A program made the position numbers and the translations under genes. Source: Actinomycetota bacterium (GTDB taxonomy: Bacteria; Actinomycetota; Acidimicrobiia; Acidimicrobiales; Ilumatobacteraceae). Taken from it: 64,000 bases of DNA. Within the stretch, counting starts at the first letter, position 1, and each line of letters opens with the position of its first letter. Shown here piece after piece: positions 1 to 8,344 of the stretch. The notes under the pieces were generated by a model, which saw only the letters and a program-made list of their open reading frames with translations, made no database searches and had not been told where the DNA came from. The stretch lies in contig JACQZX010000099.1 in the NCBI GenBank assembly GCA_016213665.1, positions 1-64,000 on the forward strand, in the 5' to 3' direction.

Positions 1-794
1 ACCCGTTCGGAGTCGATGCGACCGAGTCGCTGCGCGAGATGTGCGGCGTAGACGAGTCCGATAGCAACGGCCTCACCGTGTGCCAAGCCGTAGTCGGTCT
101 CGATCTCGAGCGCATGGGCGAGCGTGTGCCCGTAGTTCAACGACGCTCGGCGGCCGCCCTCGCGTTCGTCGACTGCGACTATCTCGGCCTTTATCTGCAC
201 GCACCGCGCAATTCGTTCGGCCTCCGCCATCTGCAGCAGGTCGTCGCCCGTCAAGAAGTGATACTTCGCCAGTTCGCCGCGCCCACATCGAAGTTCCCGC
301 GGCGGCAGCGTGGCCAGTGCATCAAGATCGCAAATTACGCCGCTCGGTTGCCAGTAGGCACCAACCAAGTTCTTGCCCACAGGCAAGTTCACGCCGGTCT
401 TGCCGCCGATGGCCGCGTCGACCATGCCAACGAGCGTGGTGCTCACGTGCACGACGGCAACGCCGCGGTGCCACGATGCGGCCGCAAAGCCGGCTACATC
501 GCTCACCATCCCACCACCGATACTGATCACGACGTCGTCGCGGGTCAGACCCATGCCGGCGAATCCGACACAGAGTGCTTCGACTGTCTGCAGGGTCTTG
601 TGTTCCTCACCACGTCCGATCTCGAATCGTTCGGAGGGAAGGCCGACATCGACGTCGAAGGGAAGCGCTGGCTGCGTGACGATCGCGGCGCGACGCGCCG
701 TTGCGGGTAGCAGCGCCGCCAGTTCTGTCTTGGCACCGTGACCAATCAGCACGTCGTAACTGCGATCGAGTAGCGGCACCCGCACGGTGATCAT
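1..794 (-). CDS. aroB: 3-dehydroquinate synthase, 3' end outside window
   Basis: AroB converts DAHP to 3-dehydroquinate, the second shikimate-pathway step, using NAD+ and a divalent metal. About 264 N-terminal codons are visible. They include the NAD-binding segment SIGGGMVSDVAGFAA, the HVSTTLVGMVDAAIGGKTGV segment, the G(R)GELAKYH region and the metal-ligand segment NYGHTLAHALE followed by HGEAVAIG, all typical of the family. The ATG at 794 overlaps the aroK stop as ATGA, so the two are translationally coupled at the end of the alaS-to-aroB operon. The gene reads off the left edge with no stop. Confidence 0.95.
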   Translation of the reverse strand, partial: MITVRVPLLDRSYDVLIGHGAKTELAALLPATARRAAIVTQPALPFDVDVGLPSERFEIGRGEEHKTLQTVEALCVGFAGMGLTRDDVVISIGGGMVSDVAGFAAASWHRGVAVVHVSTTLVGMVDAAIGGKTGVNLPVGKNLVGAYWQPSGVICDLDALATLPPRELRCGRGELAKYHFLTGDDLLQMAEAERIARCVQIKAEIVAVDEREGGRRASLNYGHTLAHALEIETDYGLAHGEAVAIGLVYAAHLAQRLGRIDSER

Positions 795-1300
795 CGCAAC
801 ACAGCCTCGGCGACCTCGTGAACCGAGCGATGATCGACGCGCACGATCGCGTCGGCCACTTCGCGATACAGGGGTTCACGCTCAGCACACATGCGATTCA
901 AGGTACCGGCCGGATCGTCGTCCAACAGTGGGCGATGTTGGCCACTCTGCACGCGTTCGACCAGAGTGGTCGGCTCGGCGCACAGCCACACCACTCGCGC
1001 GACCGCAGCCCTTGACGCCACGCGATTGGAGGCACTGAGCACGACTCCACCGCCGGCAACGATGATCGCGGGCTCGGGAGCTGCCAGCGCGTCACGAAAG
1101 ACCTCTGACTCGATCGACCGAAACTGCGGTTCCCCATCGGTGGAGAAGATTTCGCGCACCGATCGACCGGTGCGTGTCTCGATGATCGCGTCGGTGTCGA
1201 GGATTTCGCGACCGAGACGCTGCGCCAACACCCGCGCGACCGTCGACTTTCCGACGCCCATCATGCCAACGAGCACAAGGTGCTGGTCGGCACGAATCAT
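791..1300 (-). CDS. aroK: shikimate kinase
   Basis: This 169-residue P-loop kinase phosphorylates shikimate at the 3-hydroxyl using ATP. The Walker A motif GMMGVGKST lies at about residues 12-20. The shikimate-binding DTD (about 36-38), the R of the FRxxE segment (QFRSIESEVF) and the glycine triplet VAGGGVVL follow in family order, and the lid arginine is in the QHRPLL segment. Length is normal for AroK. It overlaps aroC upstream and aroB downstream by 4 nt each (ATGA), so it belongs to one polycistronic aro unit. Confidence 0.96.
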   Translation of the reverse strand: MIRADQHLVLVGMMGVGKSTVARVLAQRLGREILDTDAIIETRTGRSVREIFSTDGEPQFRSIESEVFRDALAAPEPAIIVAGGGVVLSASNRVASRAAVARVVWLCAEPTTLVERVQSGQHRPLLDDDPAGTLNRMCAEREPLYREVADAIVRVDHRSVHEVAEAVLR

Positions 1301-2460
1301 GGCAGCGTCGCACGGAACGACAGCGCGTTGCCCACGAACTCTGCCACGCTGTCGCCGCCGAACTTACGCTGGGCCTCGGTAGCGAGCACCAGCGCCACCA
1401 TCGTCTCGACAACCACCCCGGCCGCGGGTACGGCGGTCACGTCAGTGCGCTCCTTGAAGCTGACGGTCGCTTCCTTGGTGACGACATCGACCGTCTTCAT
1501 TGTCGGCCGATTGAGAGTCGACAGAGGCTTCAGCGCCGCGCGCACGACCAGCAATTCACCGTTGGTGATGCCACCCTCGATACCACCAGCGTGCGATGTC
1601 TCGCGCCGGTAGTTGCCGGCCTTGGTGTCCCAGACGATCGCGTCGTGAGCGACGCTGCCACGTTGGCCGGCACCCTCGAACCCGTCGCCGACCTCGACAC
1701 CCTTAACCGCTTGAATACTCATCACGGCACCAGCCAGCGCAGAGTCGATCTTGCGATCCCAATGAACGTGACTGCCGAGGCCGACCGGCACTCCGTGACC
1801 CAAGACCTCCACGACGCCACCCAGGGAGTCGCCGTCCGCGGAAGCCGCCTTCACTTCCGCGATCATCGCCGCCGCGGCTACCGCGTCGAAACAGCGCACC
1901 GGCGACTCGTCGACTGCCGTCAGGTCGGCCGGGCCGGGTCGCTTCCCGCTCGCGGCCCGTGCGCTGCCCAGCTGAACCACATGGGAGATCACCGCGACGC
2001 CCAACTCCGCCAACAACTTTTTCGCGACCGCGCCGGCCGCGACTCGCGCCGCGGTCTCGCGGGCACTGGCACGCTCGAGAACGTCGCGAGCGTCGGTGAA
2101 GCCATACTTCTGCATGCCGGCAAGGTCGGCGTGCCCCGGCCGGACCTTGGTCAAGGGCTCCTTTGTCAGCCCCGGCGCCGGTGACATCTCTTCGTGCCAC
2201 TTGTCGCCGCGAAACCATTCGCTGTTGCGGATTTCGATCGCGAGTGGCGATCCGAGGGTGCGACCGTGTCGAACGCCGCCGATCAGCGTCAATTCGTCCT
2301 CCTCGAATCGCTGCCGCGGACCGCGTCCGTAGCCGAGCCGACGGCGAGCCATCTCAGCCTGAATCTCCTCCACCGTGATCTGCAGGCCGGCGGGCAAGCC
2401 CTCGAGTATTACGACCAACGCCTGACCGTGCGATTCACCGGCGGTGAGGAAGCGCAACAT
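1297..2460 (-). CDS. aroC: chorismate synthase
   Basis: AroC carries out the 1,4-elimination of phosphate from EPSP to give chorismate and needs reduced FMN. The 387-residue protein opens with the family signature LRFLTAGESHG and has the RRRLGYGRGPRQ segment (about 39-50), the conserved GGVRHGRTLGSP motif and the C-terminal RPTMKTVD segment. Length is that of actinobacterial AroC. The start lies 31 nt after the aroE stop, the largest spacing in this operon. The stop overlaps aroK by ATGA. No oddities were seen. Confidence 0.97.
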   Translation of the reverse strand: MLRFLTAGESHGQALVVILEGLPAGLQITVEEIQAEMARRRLGYGRGPRQRFEEDELTLIGGVRHGRTLGSPLAIEIRNSEWFRGDKWHEEMSPAPGLTKEPLTKVRPGHADLAGMQKYGFTDARDVLERASARETAARVAAGAVAKKLLAELGVAVISHVVQLGSARAASGKRPGPADLTAVDESPVRCFDAVAAAAMIAEVKAASADGDSLGGVVEVLGHGVPVGLGSHVHWDRKIDSALAGAVMSIQAVKGVEVGDGFEGAGQRGSVAHDAIVWDTKAGNYRRETSHAGGIEGGITNGELLVVRAALKPLSTLNRPTMKTVDVVTKEATVSFKERTDVTAVPAAGVVVETMVALVLATEAQRKFGGDSVAEFVGNALSFRATLP

Positions 2461-2491
2461 CTCGTCAGGCTAATGGCTCAAGCTGCACGTA

Positions 2492-3340
2492 CTACGGCTG
2501 TCGGCGGGCAGCGAGCTCGCGTTCAGCCGCAGCCGCCATCACCGCGGTGTCGGGTTGCGCGCCGTGCCACAGCAGCTGCTGCAACGCGGCCTGGTGAACG
2601 AGCATGCCGAGACCATCCACCACCGCTGCCCCGGCTGCCTTGGCAACTCGCAGCAATTCGGTCACGCGCGGTTGGTAGACGATGTCGACCACAACCTGAT
2701 CGGCATGCAGCAGCGCTGCGTCGCAAGGCAGCTCGGCGCTGCCCATGCCGACGGATGTCGCGTTGATGACGACGTCGGCGTCGGCGATGTCGGCTGCCGT
2801 ACCCACCACCCCGAAAGGTGAGCCGGCGGCGATGGCGATCGCGGCCGCAAGCTCTGCCGCTGGTGCAGAGCGATTGACCACCGCTACCCGCGCTGCCCCG
2901 GCGCGGGCGACGGCCTCGCAGATCGCACGCGCGGCTCCCCCGGCCCCGAGCACGCAGACAGCCTTGCCGGCAACGACGACGCGCGCCGCGGCCAGCGACG
3001 CCAGGAAACCGTCACCATCGGTACTGTGGCCGACCAACAAGCCGTCACCATCGCGCACCACCGTGTTGACACTGCGCAACTTGGCCGCCGTCGGGTCGAG
3101 TCCGTCGACCAGGCGCACCATTGATTCCTTGTGCGGCATCGTCACCGACAAGCCGGCGAGTCCAAGCACGCGCATCGCTTCCAGCGCCGCGCCGGTGCGC
3201 CCGGCGGCAACGTCGAAGGCCAGGTACACCCAGTCAAGACCCAATTGCCCGAACGCCGCGTTGTGAAGCGCGGGCGACAGGCTGTGCGTCACCGGGCTAC
3301 CGATGACACCGGCAATACGTGTGCCGGCGGTGATGCTCAC
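2492..3340 (-). CDS. aroE: shikimate dehydrogenase (NADP+)
   Basis: AroE reduces 3-dehydroshikimate to shikimate. The 282-residue product has the N-terminal substrate-binding motif VIGSPVTHSLSPALHNAAF with the SxS serines, the catalytic lysine in VTMPHKESM, the Rossmann motif VLGAGGAARAICEA and the NTVV/TDGDGF residues. The open frame extends upstream to 3478. The GTG at 3340 is chosen because it overlaps the mltG stop (GTGA) and puts the SxS motif at the usual distance from the start. It is co-transcribed with mltG and aroC. Confidence 0.94.
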   Translation of the reverse strand: MSITAGTRIAGVIGSPVTHSLSPALHNAAFGQLGLDWVYLAFDVAAGRTGAALEAMRVLGLAGLSVTMPHKESMVRLVDGLDPTAAKLRSVNTVVRDGDGLLVGHSTDGDGFLASLAAARVVVAGKAVCVLGAGGAARAICEAVARAGAARVAVVNRSAPAAELAAAIAIAAGSPFGVVGTAADIADADVVINATSVGMGSAELPCDAALLHADQVVVDIVYQPRVTELLRVAKAAGAAVVDGLGMLVHQAALQQLLWHGAQPDTAVMAAAAERELAARRQP

Positions 3341-4503
3341 AGCAGGCCTTTCGCACGTGCCGCCGCCACGTTCGCCTCGTGTTGTTCCAGCGTGGCCGCG
3401 AATGCGTGACCACCGTCCTCGTTCGCCAACACGTAGTACAGGTAGACGCACGGAGTACCTTCGGGCAGCGAAACGCACAGCGGATCGCCCAGCGATGGAT
3501 TCGGCGACGGGTTGAGAGCGGCCTCGATGCTGGCGCGGCCCGGATTGGCGATTGGCGTCGGCGGAAGCCCGGTGTGCATGTAGGTGTTGTACGGCGTATC
3601 GACGTCGCGCAGAGCGGTCGGCGACGACCCAACCGGCTGGTTGTAGAGCAGCGTGGCATCGATCTGCAGCGGTGTTCCGATGAACAAGCGGTTGTAGATA
3701 ACGCGGGCGATCTTCGGACGATCTTCCGGCAATCGAGCCTCGCGCTCAATGATGCTGGCGATGACGAGCAGTTGATAGGGCGTAACGCCGAGTCGCGGCG
3801 CCCGCTCCTCGATGTTCAGCTGGCCACCGACTCGCTCCATCAGTCGTACCATCCGCAACACCACGTCGGCTTCGGTCTCGCCGTTGGACACCTGGTAGGT
3901 GTCGGGGAACAACAGACCCTCGAGGCTGTTCTCGCCGTCGGGTTGGTATATCGAACGCACGACGCCGTTGGTGGCTGCGGTTTCGAAGTCGGTCGCCGCC
4001 AGGCGCGCGACCTTGTCCTGCAATCGGGTCGCCATCCGCCCGATCGTGTAGCCCTCTGGGAATGTCACCTCGGTAAAGGTCTGCGATGGCGGCGTACTCA
4101 GAATTCGCATGATGTTGCCCATGTGGTCGCTTGGCCGAAGCTGGAAGTAACCGGGGGTCAGTTCCAAGCCACCGTGGTGTTCGACATACCAACGGAACAC
4201 TCCCGCGCTCTCGACCAGTTCGTGCTCCTGCAAACGCTTACCGACAGTCTCCAACGTGTCGTCATCGTTCACCGTGAAGCTGATCGGGTCGCCGGGGTCG
4301 CCCTGCGGGTTGACCTGCTCGCTGTACCACAGCCCTACGAGCCCGACGACCACGATGCCGGCCATCGCGGCGTACATCAGCAGCCAGACGAACCACTTGT
4401 AGTGCCGGCGCTGTTTGCGCGGTCTTTCGCTGAGCGTCGGATCGGTTGTCGCGACGGTGTCCCAAGGATCCGGGCACCAGGTGCGTTCGTCGATATGTGT
4501 CAT
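3337..4503 (-). CDS. mltG: endolytic murein transglycosylase MltG (YceG-like)
   Basis: MltG is an inner-membrane lytic transglycosylase that cleaves nascent glycan strands and is proposed to terminate peptidoglycan chain growth. The 388-residue protein has a cytoplasmic basic stretch (PRKQRRHYKW), one transmembrane helix at about residues 38-62, then the LysM-like and catalytic YceG fold. Visible motifs are FPEGYTIGRMA, the catalytic-region ASIIEREA and the closing YNTYMHTGLPPTPIANPG segment. The ATG overlaps the ruvX stop (ATGA). The ruvX-mltG-aroE order is common in actinobacteria. Confidence 0.94.
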   Translation of the reverse strand: MTHIDERTWCPDPWDTVATTDPTLSERPRKQRRHYKWFVWLLMYAAMAGIVVVGLVGLWYSEQVNPQGDPGDPISFTVNDDDTLETVGKRLQEHELVESAGVFRWYVEHHGGLELTPGYFQLRPSDHMGNIMRILSTPPSQTFTEVTFPEGYTIGRMATRLQDKVARLAATDFETAATNGVVRSIYQPDGENSLEGLLFPDTYQVSNGETEADVVLRMVRLMERVGGQLNIEERAPRLGVTPYQLLVIASIIEREARLPEDRPKIARVIYNRLFIGTPLQIDATLLYNQPVGSSPTALRDVDTPYNTYMHTGLPPTPIANPGRASIEAALNPSPNPSLGDPLCVSLPEGTPCVYLYYVLANEDGGHAFAATLEQHEANVAAARAKGLL

Positions 4504-4925
4504 CGAGCCTGCGCCGCGCGCGAGTCGAGCCAGTGCTGAAGCATCACCGCGGCGGCGACCTTGTCGACAAGCGCCCGCCGCCCGCGAGCGCTGATGCCGC
4601 CCTCGATGAGCGCACGGTCGGCCGTGACCGTCGTGCGACGCTCGTCGAAGGTGACCACTGGCACGGCGACCACCGTAGCCAGGGCATCGGCTTCTCGCAG
4701 GGCAGCCTGCGCGGCCGGCCCGAGCGTGCCGTTCATGTTCAACGGCAGACCGACAACCAACAGCTCGACCTCCTCCTCCACGGCCAAGGCGGCGATCGCA
4801 GCATGGTCGCGCCGTGGCGAGCCCGAACGAGCAAGCACGCGGAGCGGCGACGCGATTATGCCGGAGCGATCGCTGATGGCAATGCCGATGCGCTTCGAGC
4901 CGAGGTCGATGCCGAGGGCGCGCAT
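4500..4925 (-). CDS. ruvX: Holliday junction resolvase-like protein / pre-16S rRNA nuclease (YqgF)
   Basis: YqgF/RuvX is an RNase H-fold nuclease linked to 16S rRNA 5' end maturation. The 141-residue product begins with the diagnostic LGIDLGSKRIGIAISD motif carrying the first catalytic Asp. It continues with LLVVGLPLNMNGTLG (second acidic region) and the VVTFDERRTT motif with the third. The open frame extends to 5042, inside alaS. The ATG at 4925 puts the DLGSKRIG motif at the usual position and leaves 10 nt after the alaS stop. Confidence 0.94.
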   Translation of the reverse strand: MRALGIDLGSKRIGIAISDRSGIIASPLRVLARSGSPRRDHAAIAALAVEEEVELLVVGLPLNMNGTLGPAAQAALREADALATVVAVPVVTFDERRTTVTADRALIEGGISARGRRALVDKVAAAVMLQHWLDSRAAQAR

Positions 4926-4935
4926 GGCAGTCGTT

Positions 4936-7569
4936 CTAACTACTCGCCTTGGCCGCCAACTCGGCGATGCGCAGCGCATCGTCGATCCTGCTTGCATCCT
5001 TGCCACCAGCAGTGGCGATGTCGCCCTTGCCGCCCCCGCCACCGCCCACTGCCTTGGCGGCGTCCTTGATCAGTTCGCCGGCAAGGTGGCGACCGCCGGG
5101 GGCGACCGCCGCGACGAGCGATGCGCCACCGCTGTCGCTCACTCCCCCGAGCACCACCGCTTCCACGCCGGGCTGCTGACGAACGGCGATGGCCAGGTCG
5201 CGCAGGTCTGCCGGCGAGAGGTCGTCGATGCGCGCGACAACCACCCCGTCAACTGCGTTCGAGGCAATCTCAGCTGCCGTGCCAGCCGCCGACTTCGCGC
5301 GCATGATGCGTAACTGATCGCGGAGCGTCTTGTTCTCATCGAGCCTTCGTTGCACTCCGGCAACCAGATCATCGGGGCTCGTTCCCAACATGCGAGCCGC
5401 CTCGGCAATGACCGCGCTCTCACGCTGGAGCAACTTGACGGTGTTTCTGCCGGTTGTCGCTTCGATGCGCCGCAAATTGCTGCCGATGCTGCTCTCATCG
5501 ATGATCTTGATCGTGCCGATGTCGCCCGACGCGCGGACGTGCGTGCCACCACACAACTCGATCGAGCTACCGACCTCGAGAACACGCACCACATCGCCAT
5601 ACTTGTCGCCGAAGAACGCTATTGCCCCGAGAGCAGTGGCTTCGTCTTTAGTTGTCTCGAATGCCCGCGCCGGCGCGTTGGCCAGCGTCGCGGCGTTGGC
5701 GATGTCCTCGATCCGTTCAATCTCATCGGCGGTGACGGCGTCGTAGTGAAGGAAATCGAATCGCAAGCGGTCGGGAGCAACCAACGAACCGGCCTGCTTG
5801 ACGTGTTCGCCCAGCACTACACGCAACGCGTGATGAAGAATGTGCGTTCCGGTGTGGTTCCGGCGAATCGACTCTCGTCGAACAACATCGATGTGCGCGG
5901 TCACCTCGCTGCCGGCGACAAGTTCTCCGCTGACGACCCGAGCCAGGTGGCGCCGCAGCCCCGGCAGCGCAAACGTGGTGTCGAGTACCTGCACCTCGCC
6001 GATCGACCCATTGGTGGACGCGGTAGTGATGGTGCCGGTGTCGCCCACCTGGCCGCCGCTCTCCGCGTAGAACGGCGTGCGGTCGAGAAAGACTTCGACC
6101 AGATCGGGAGTCGCGGCATTCACTGCAGGGAGCACTGCCAGAACGCGACTCTGCGACTCGTTGTGCGTGTACCCCACAAACTCGGTGGTGCCGAACTGTT
6201 CGATCAGCTCCCGGTACTCGTCGAGGCGAACCTCATCGGAGGCGCTGCCCTTGCGAGCCGCCTTGGCGCGACTGCGCTGGGATTGCATCTCGGAGTCGAA
6301 CTCCGCCCTGACGACAGTGACGCCGCGCTCGGCAGCGATCTCCTCGGTCAGCTCCAGCGGAAACCCGTATGTGTCGTGTAGCAAGAAGGCGGTTCCCCCG
6401 GGCAGCGATTCGGAGTGGGCGGTCAGCTCGTCCTCGAGGATCGTGAGGCCGGTCTTGAGGGTTTGACGGAAACGTTCTTCTTCGCGCGTGAGCACGCCGA
6501 CGATGAAGTCGCGGTTCTTCAGCGTTTCTGGGTAAGCCTGGCCCATCAGGGCGACGGCCATGTCTACGAGCGACGGCATCACAAGTTGCTCGGTGCCAAG
6601 CAGATACGCGTGACGGACTGCGCGCCGAATGATGCGACGCAGCACGTAACCCCGGTTCTCGTTGCTGGGGAAGACACCGTCGCTGACGAGCATCGCCGCC
6701 GATCGCGCGTGTTCGGCGAGCACACGCATCGAGAAGCTGTCGCGATCCTCGTAGTCGCCCGCGACGTATCGGCGGCCGGTGAGCGAGCATGCCTGCTCGA
6801 TGAGCGGCTGCATCAGGGTGGTCTCCCACACCGAGTCGACACCCTGCAATAGGCAGAGCATGCGCTCGAGCCCAAGGCCGGTATCGATGCTCGGCTTGGG
6901 CAAGAGCGTGCGAGTGCCGTCAGGCGCCTGGTTGTACTGCATGAAGACCAAATTCCAGAACTCCATGAAACGATCACCGTGCGGATCGCGCAGCGGGCCC
7001 CCCTCGGGACCGAACGCGGGACCACGGTCGATGTGGATCTCGCTGCACGGTCCGCAGGGCCCGGTGTCGCCCATCTGCCAGAAGTTGTCCTTATCACCAA
7101 GTCGCTGAATGCGATCCATTGGCACACCCACCTGCTCGTGCCAGATGGCTTCCGCCTCGTCATCGCCCTCGTGGACGGTGATCCACAGCCGATCGCCGTC
7201 GAGGCCGAAAGTCTCGGTAGTGAGTTCCCAACTCCAGGGAATGATTTCTCTCTTGAAGTAGTCACCGAAGCTGAAGTTGCCGAGCATCTCGAAGAACACC
7301 AGGTGTCGTTTGGTGCGGCCGACGTCTTCGAGGTCGTTGTGCTTACCACCAGCGCGAGCGCACTTCTGGGAGCTGACCGCACGCGGGTATGGGGCTGCCT
7401 CGTCGCCCACGAAGTACGGCTTGAACGGCACCATGCCCGCCACCGTGAACAGCACCGTCGGATCGTGCGGGATCAGGCTCGCCGAGGGAACGACTGCGTG
7501 TGCCTTGCCGACGAAGTAGTCGAGAAAGGCTGAGCGAAGTTGATCGGCGGTCTGCGGTGGCGTACCCAT
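4936..7569 (-). CDS. alaS: alanyl-tRNA synthetase
   Basis: AlaS charges tRNA-Ala and edits mischarged Ser/Gly. The 877-residue protein has the class II catalytic core at residues about 1-360, including TVAGMVPFKPYF and the motif 2 region RHLVFFEMLGNFSFGDYF. The editing domain (about 540-700) carries HTGTHILHHAL and CGGTHVRASGDI, which supply the zinc ligands. A C-terminal glycine-rich DHHA1 domain ends near GGGGGGKGDIATAGGK. It heads the ruvX-mltG-aro operon. A TAGGCT box 9 nt before the ATG suggests an mRNA with almost no leader. Confidence 0.97.
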   Translation of the reverse strand: MGTPPQTADQLRSAFLDYFVGKAHAVVPSASLIPHDPTVLFTVAGMVPFKPYFVGDEAAPYPRAVSSQKCARAGGKHNDLEDVGRTKRHLVFFEMLGNFSFGDYFKREIIPWSWELTTETFGLDGDRLWITVHEGDDEAEAIWHEQVGVPMDRIQRLGDKDNFWQMGDTGPCGPCSEIHIDRGPAFGPEGGPLRDPHGDRFMEFWNLVFMQYNQAPDGTRTLLPKPSIDTGLGLERMLCLLQGVDSVWETTLMQPLIEQACSLTGRRYVAGDYEDRDSFSMRVLAEHARSAAMLVSDGVFPSNENRGYVLRRIIRRAVRHAYLLGTEQLVMPSLVDMAVALMGQAYPETLKNRDFIVGVLTREEERFRQTLKTGLTILEDELTAHSESLPGGTAFLLHDTYGFPLELTEEIAAERGVTVVRAEFDSEMQSQRSRAKAARKGSASDEVRLDEYRELIEQFGTTEFVGYTHNESQSRVLAVLPAVNAATPDLVEVFLDRTPFYAESGGQVGDTGTITTASTNGSIGEVQVLDTTFALPGLRRHLARVVSGELVAGSEVTAHIDVVRRESIRRNHTGTHILHHALRVVLGEHVKQAGSLVAPDRLRFDFLHYDAVTADEIERIEDIANAATLANAPARAFETTKDEATALGAIAFFGDKYGDVVRVLEVGSSIELCGGTHVRASGDIGTIKIIDESSIGSNLRRIEATTGRNTVKLLQRESAVIAEAARMLGTSPDDLVAGVQRRLDENKTLRDQLRIMRAKSAAGTAAEIASNAVDGVVVARIDDLSPADLRDLAIAVRQQPGVEAVVLGGVSDSGGASLVAAVAPGGRHLAGELIKDAAKAVGGGGGGKGDIATAGGKDASRIDDALRIAELAAKASS

Positions 7570-7578
7570 GGATAGATC

Positions 7579-7584
7579 AGCCTA
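7579..7584 (-). promoter_or_regulatory. -10 box of the alaS-aro operon
   Basis: TAGGCT lies 9 nt upstream of the alaS ATG on the minus strand. If transcription starts about 7 nt after the box, the 5' leader is only 2-3 nt long. No Shine-Dalgarno sequence is visible. Confidence 0.45.
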
Positions 7585-7616
7585 CCGAATACGTCGTTTC
7601 CGGGCCCCGCTATTGC

Positions 7617-7622
7617 TAGCGT
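7617..7622 (+). promoter_or_regulatory. leaderless -10 box before the Cys-cluster gene
   Basis: TAGCGT followed by 8 nt and a GTG start. It fits the TAnnnT spacing seen at many genes in this window and decides the start codon here. Confidence 0.4.
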
Positions 7623-7630
7623 CGCCGCTC

Positions 7631-8344
7631 GTGCCGATCGACACCCACGAATGGATAAGTTTCGAAGACGACAAGACGCAACGCACGTGGATGTTCGATG
7701 CCACTTTTCTGCGCAGCCGGTGGACTTGCATCTTCGGTAGTGGGTGCAAGGGGGTTCTCGACAACGACGCAACCGAATTGTCGCAGGGGTGCTGCAGCTA
7801 CGGTGCCCACTTCGGCGACAAGAAAGACCTGAAGAAGGTGGTCAAGGCGGCGGCGCGACTGACAAAGAAGAACTGGCAGTTCAAGAAGAAGGGCGATGCC
7901 AAGGGCTTCTACACGGTCAAAGACGGTGTGAGCTCGACACGTGTCGTCGACGGCGCATGCATCTTCCTCAATCGACCCGGATTCGAAGGCGGCGCCGGCT
8001 GCGCGTTTCACATCGCGGCCGTCGAAGTCGGTGAACGGCCGATGGACTGGAAACCCGACGTCTGTTGGCAACTCCCACTGCGCCTCGAGGAGTCGACCGA
8101 TGAGGCAGGTTGGATCACCTCGACGCTGCGCGAATGGAAGCGACGCGATTGGGGCGAAGGTGGCGCCGAATTCCACTGGTGGTGCACCGAGACCGATGAA
8201 GCGTTCGTGGGTGGAGTGCCGACCTACGAGTACCTGCGCGACGAGATCATCGAGATGGTCGGCGCCAAGGTCTACGCGGCAATGGTGAAACTGATTGAGC
8301 GACCGAAGTGGACACCACTGCCGCATCCTGCCGTCAGGCGCTGA
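7631..8344 (+). CDS. Cys-cluster protein, DUF3109/YkgJ-like
   Basis: Function unknown. The 237-residue protein has a cysteine pattern resembling YkgJ/DUF3109 metal-chelating proteins: C33-x5-C39-x14-C54-C55, then ACIFLNRPGFEGGAGCAFH and a KPDVCWQLPL segment. These eight or so cysteines could bind an Fe-S cluster or zinc. GTG at 7631 is chosen because a TAGCGT box lies 8 nt before it and the frame upstream overlaps the alaS start. The gene is divergent from alaS, and its 3' end overlaps typA by 11 nt on the opposite strand. Family assignment is by motif resemblance only. Confidence 0.6.
   Translation: MPIDTHEWISFEDDKTQRTWMFDATFLRSRWTCIFGSGCKGVLDNDATELSQGCCSYGAHFGDKKDLKKVVKAAARLTKKNWQFKKKGDAKGFYTVKDGVSSTRVVDGACIFLNRPGFEGGAGCAFHIAAVEVGERPMDWKPDVCWQLPLRLEESTDEAGWITSTLREWKRRDWGEGGAEFHWWCTETDEAFVGGVPTYEYLRDEIIEMVGAKVYAAMVKLIERPKWTPLPHPAVRR

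Noticed and set aside
5350-6381. 343-codon plus-strand frame antisense to alaS
   Set aside because: Low-complexity shadow of alaS codon structure, with no start signal or family resemblance.
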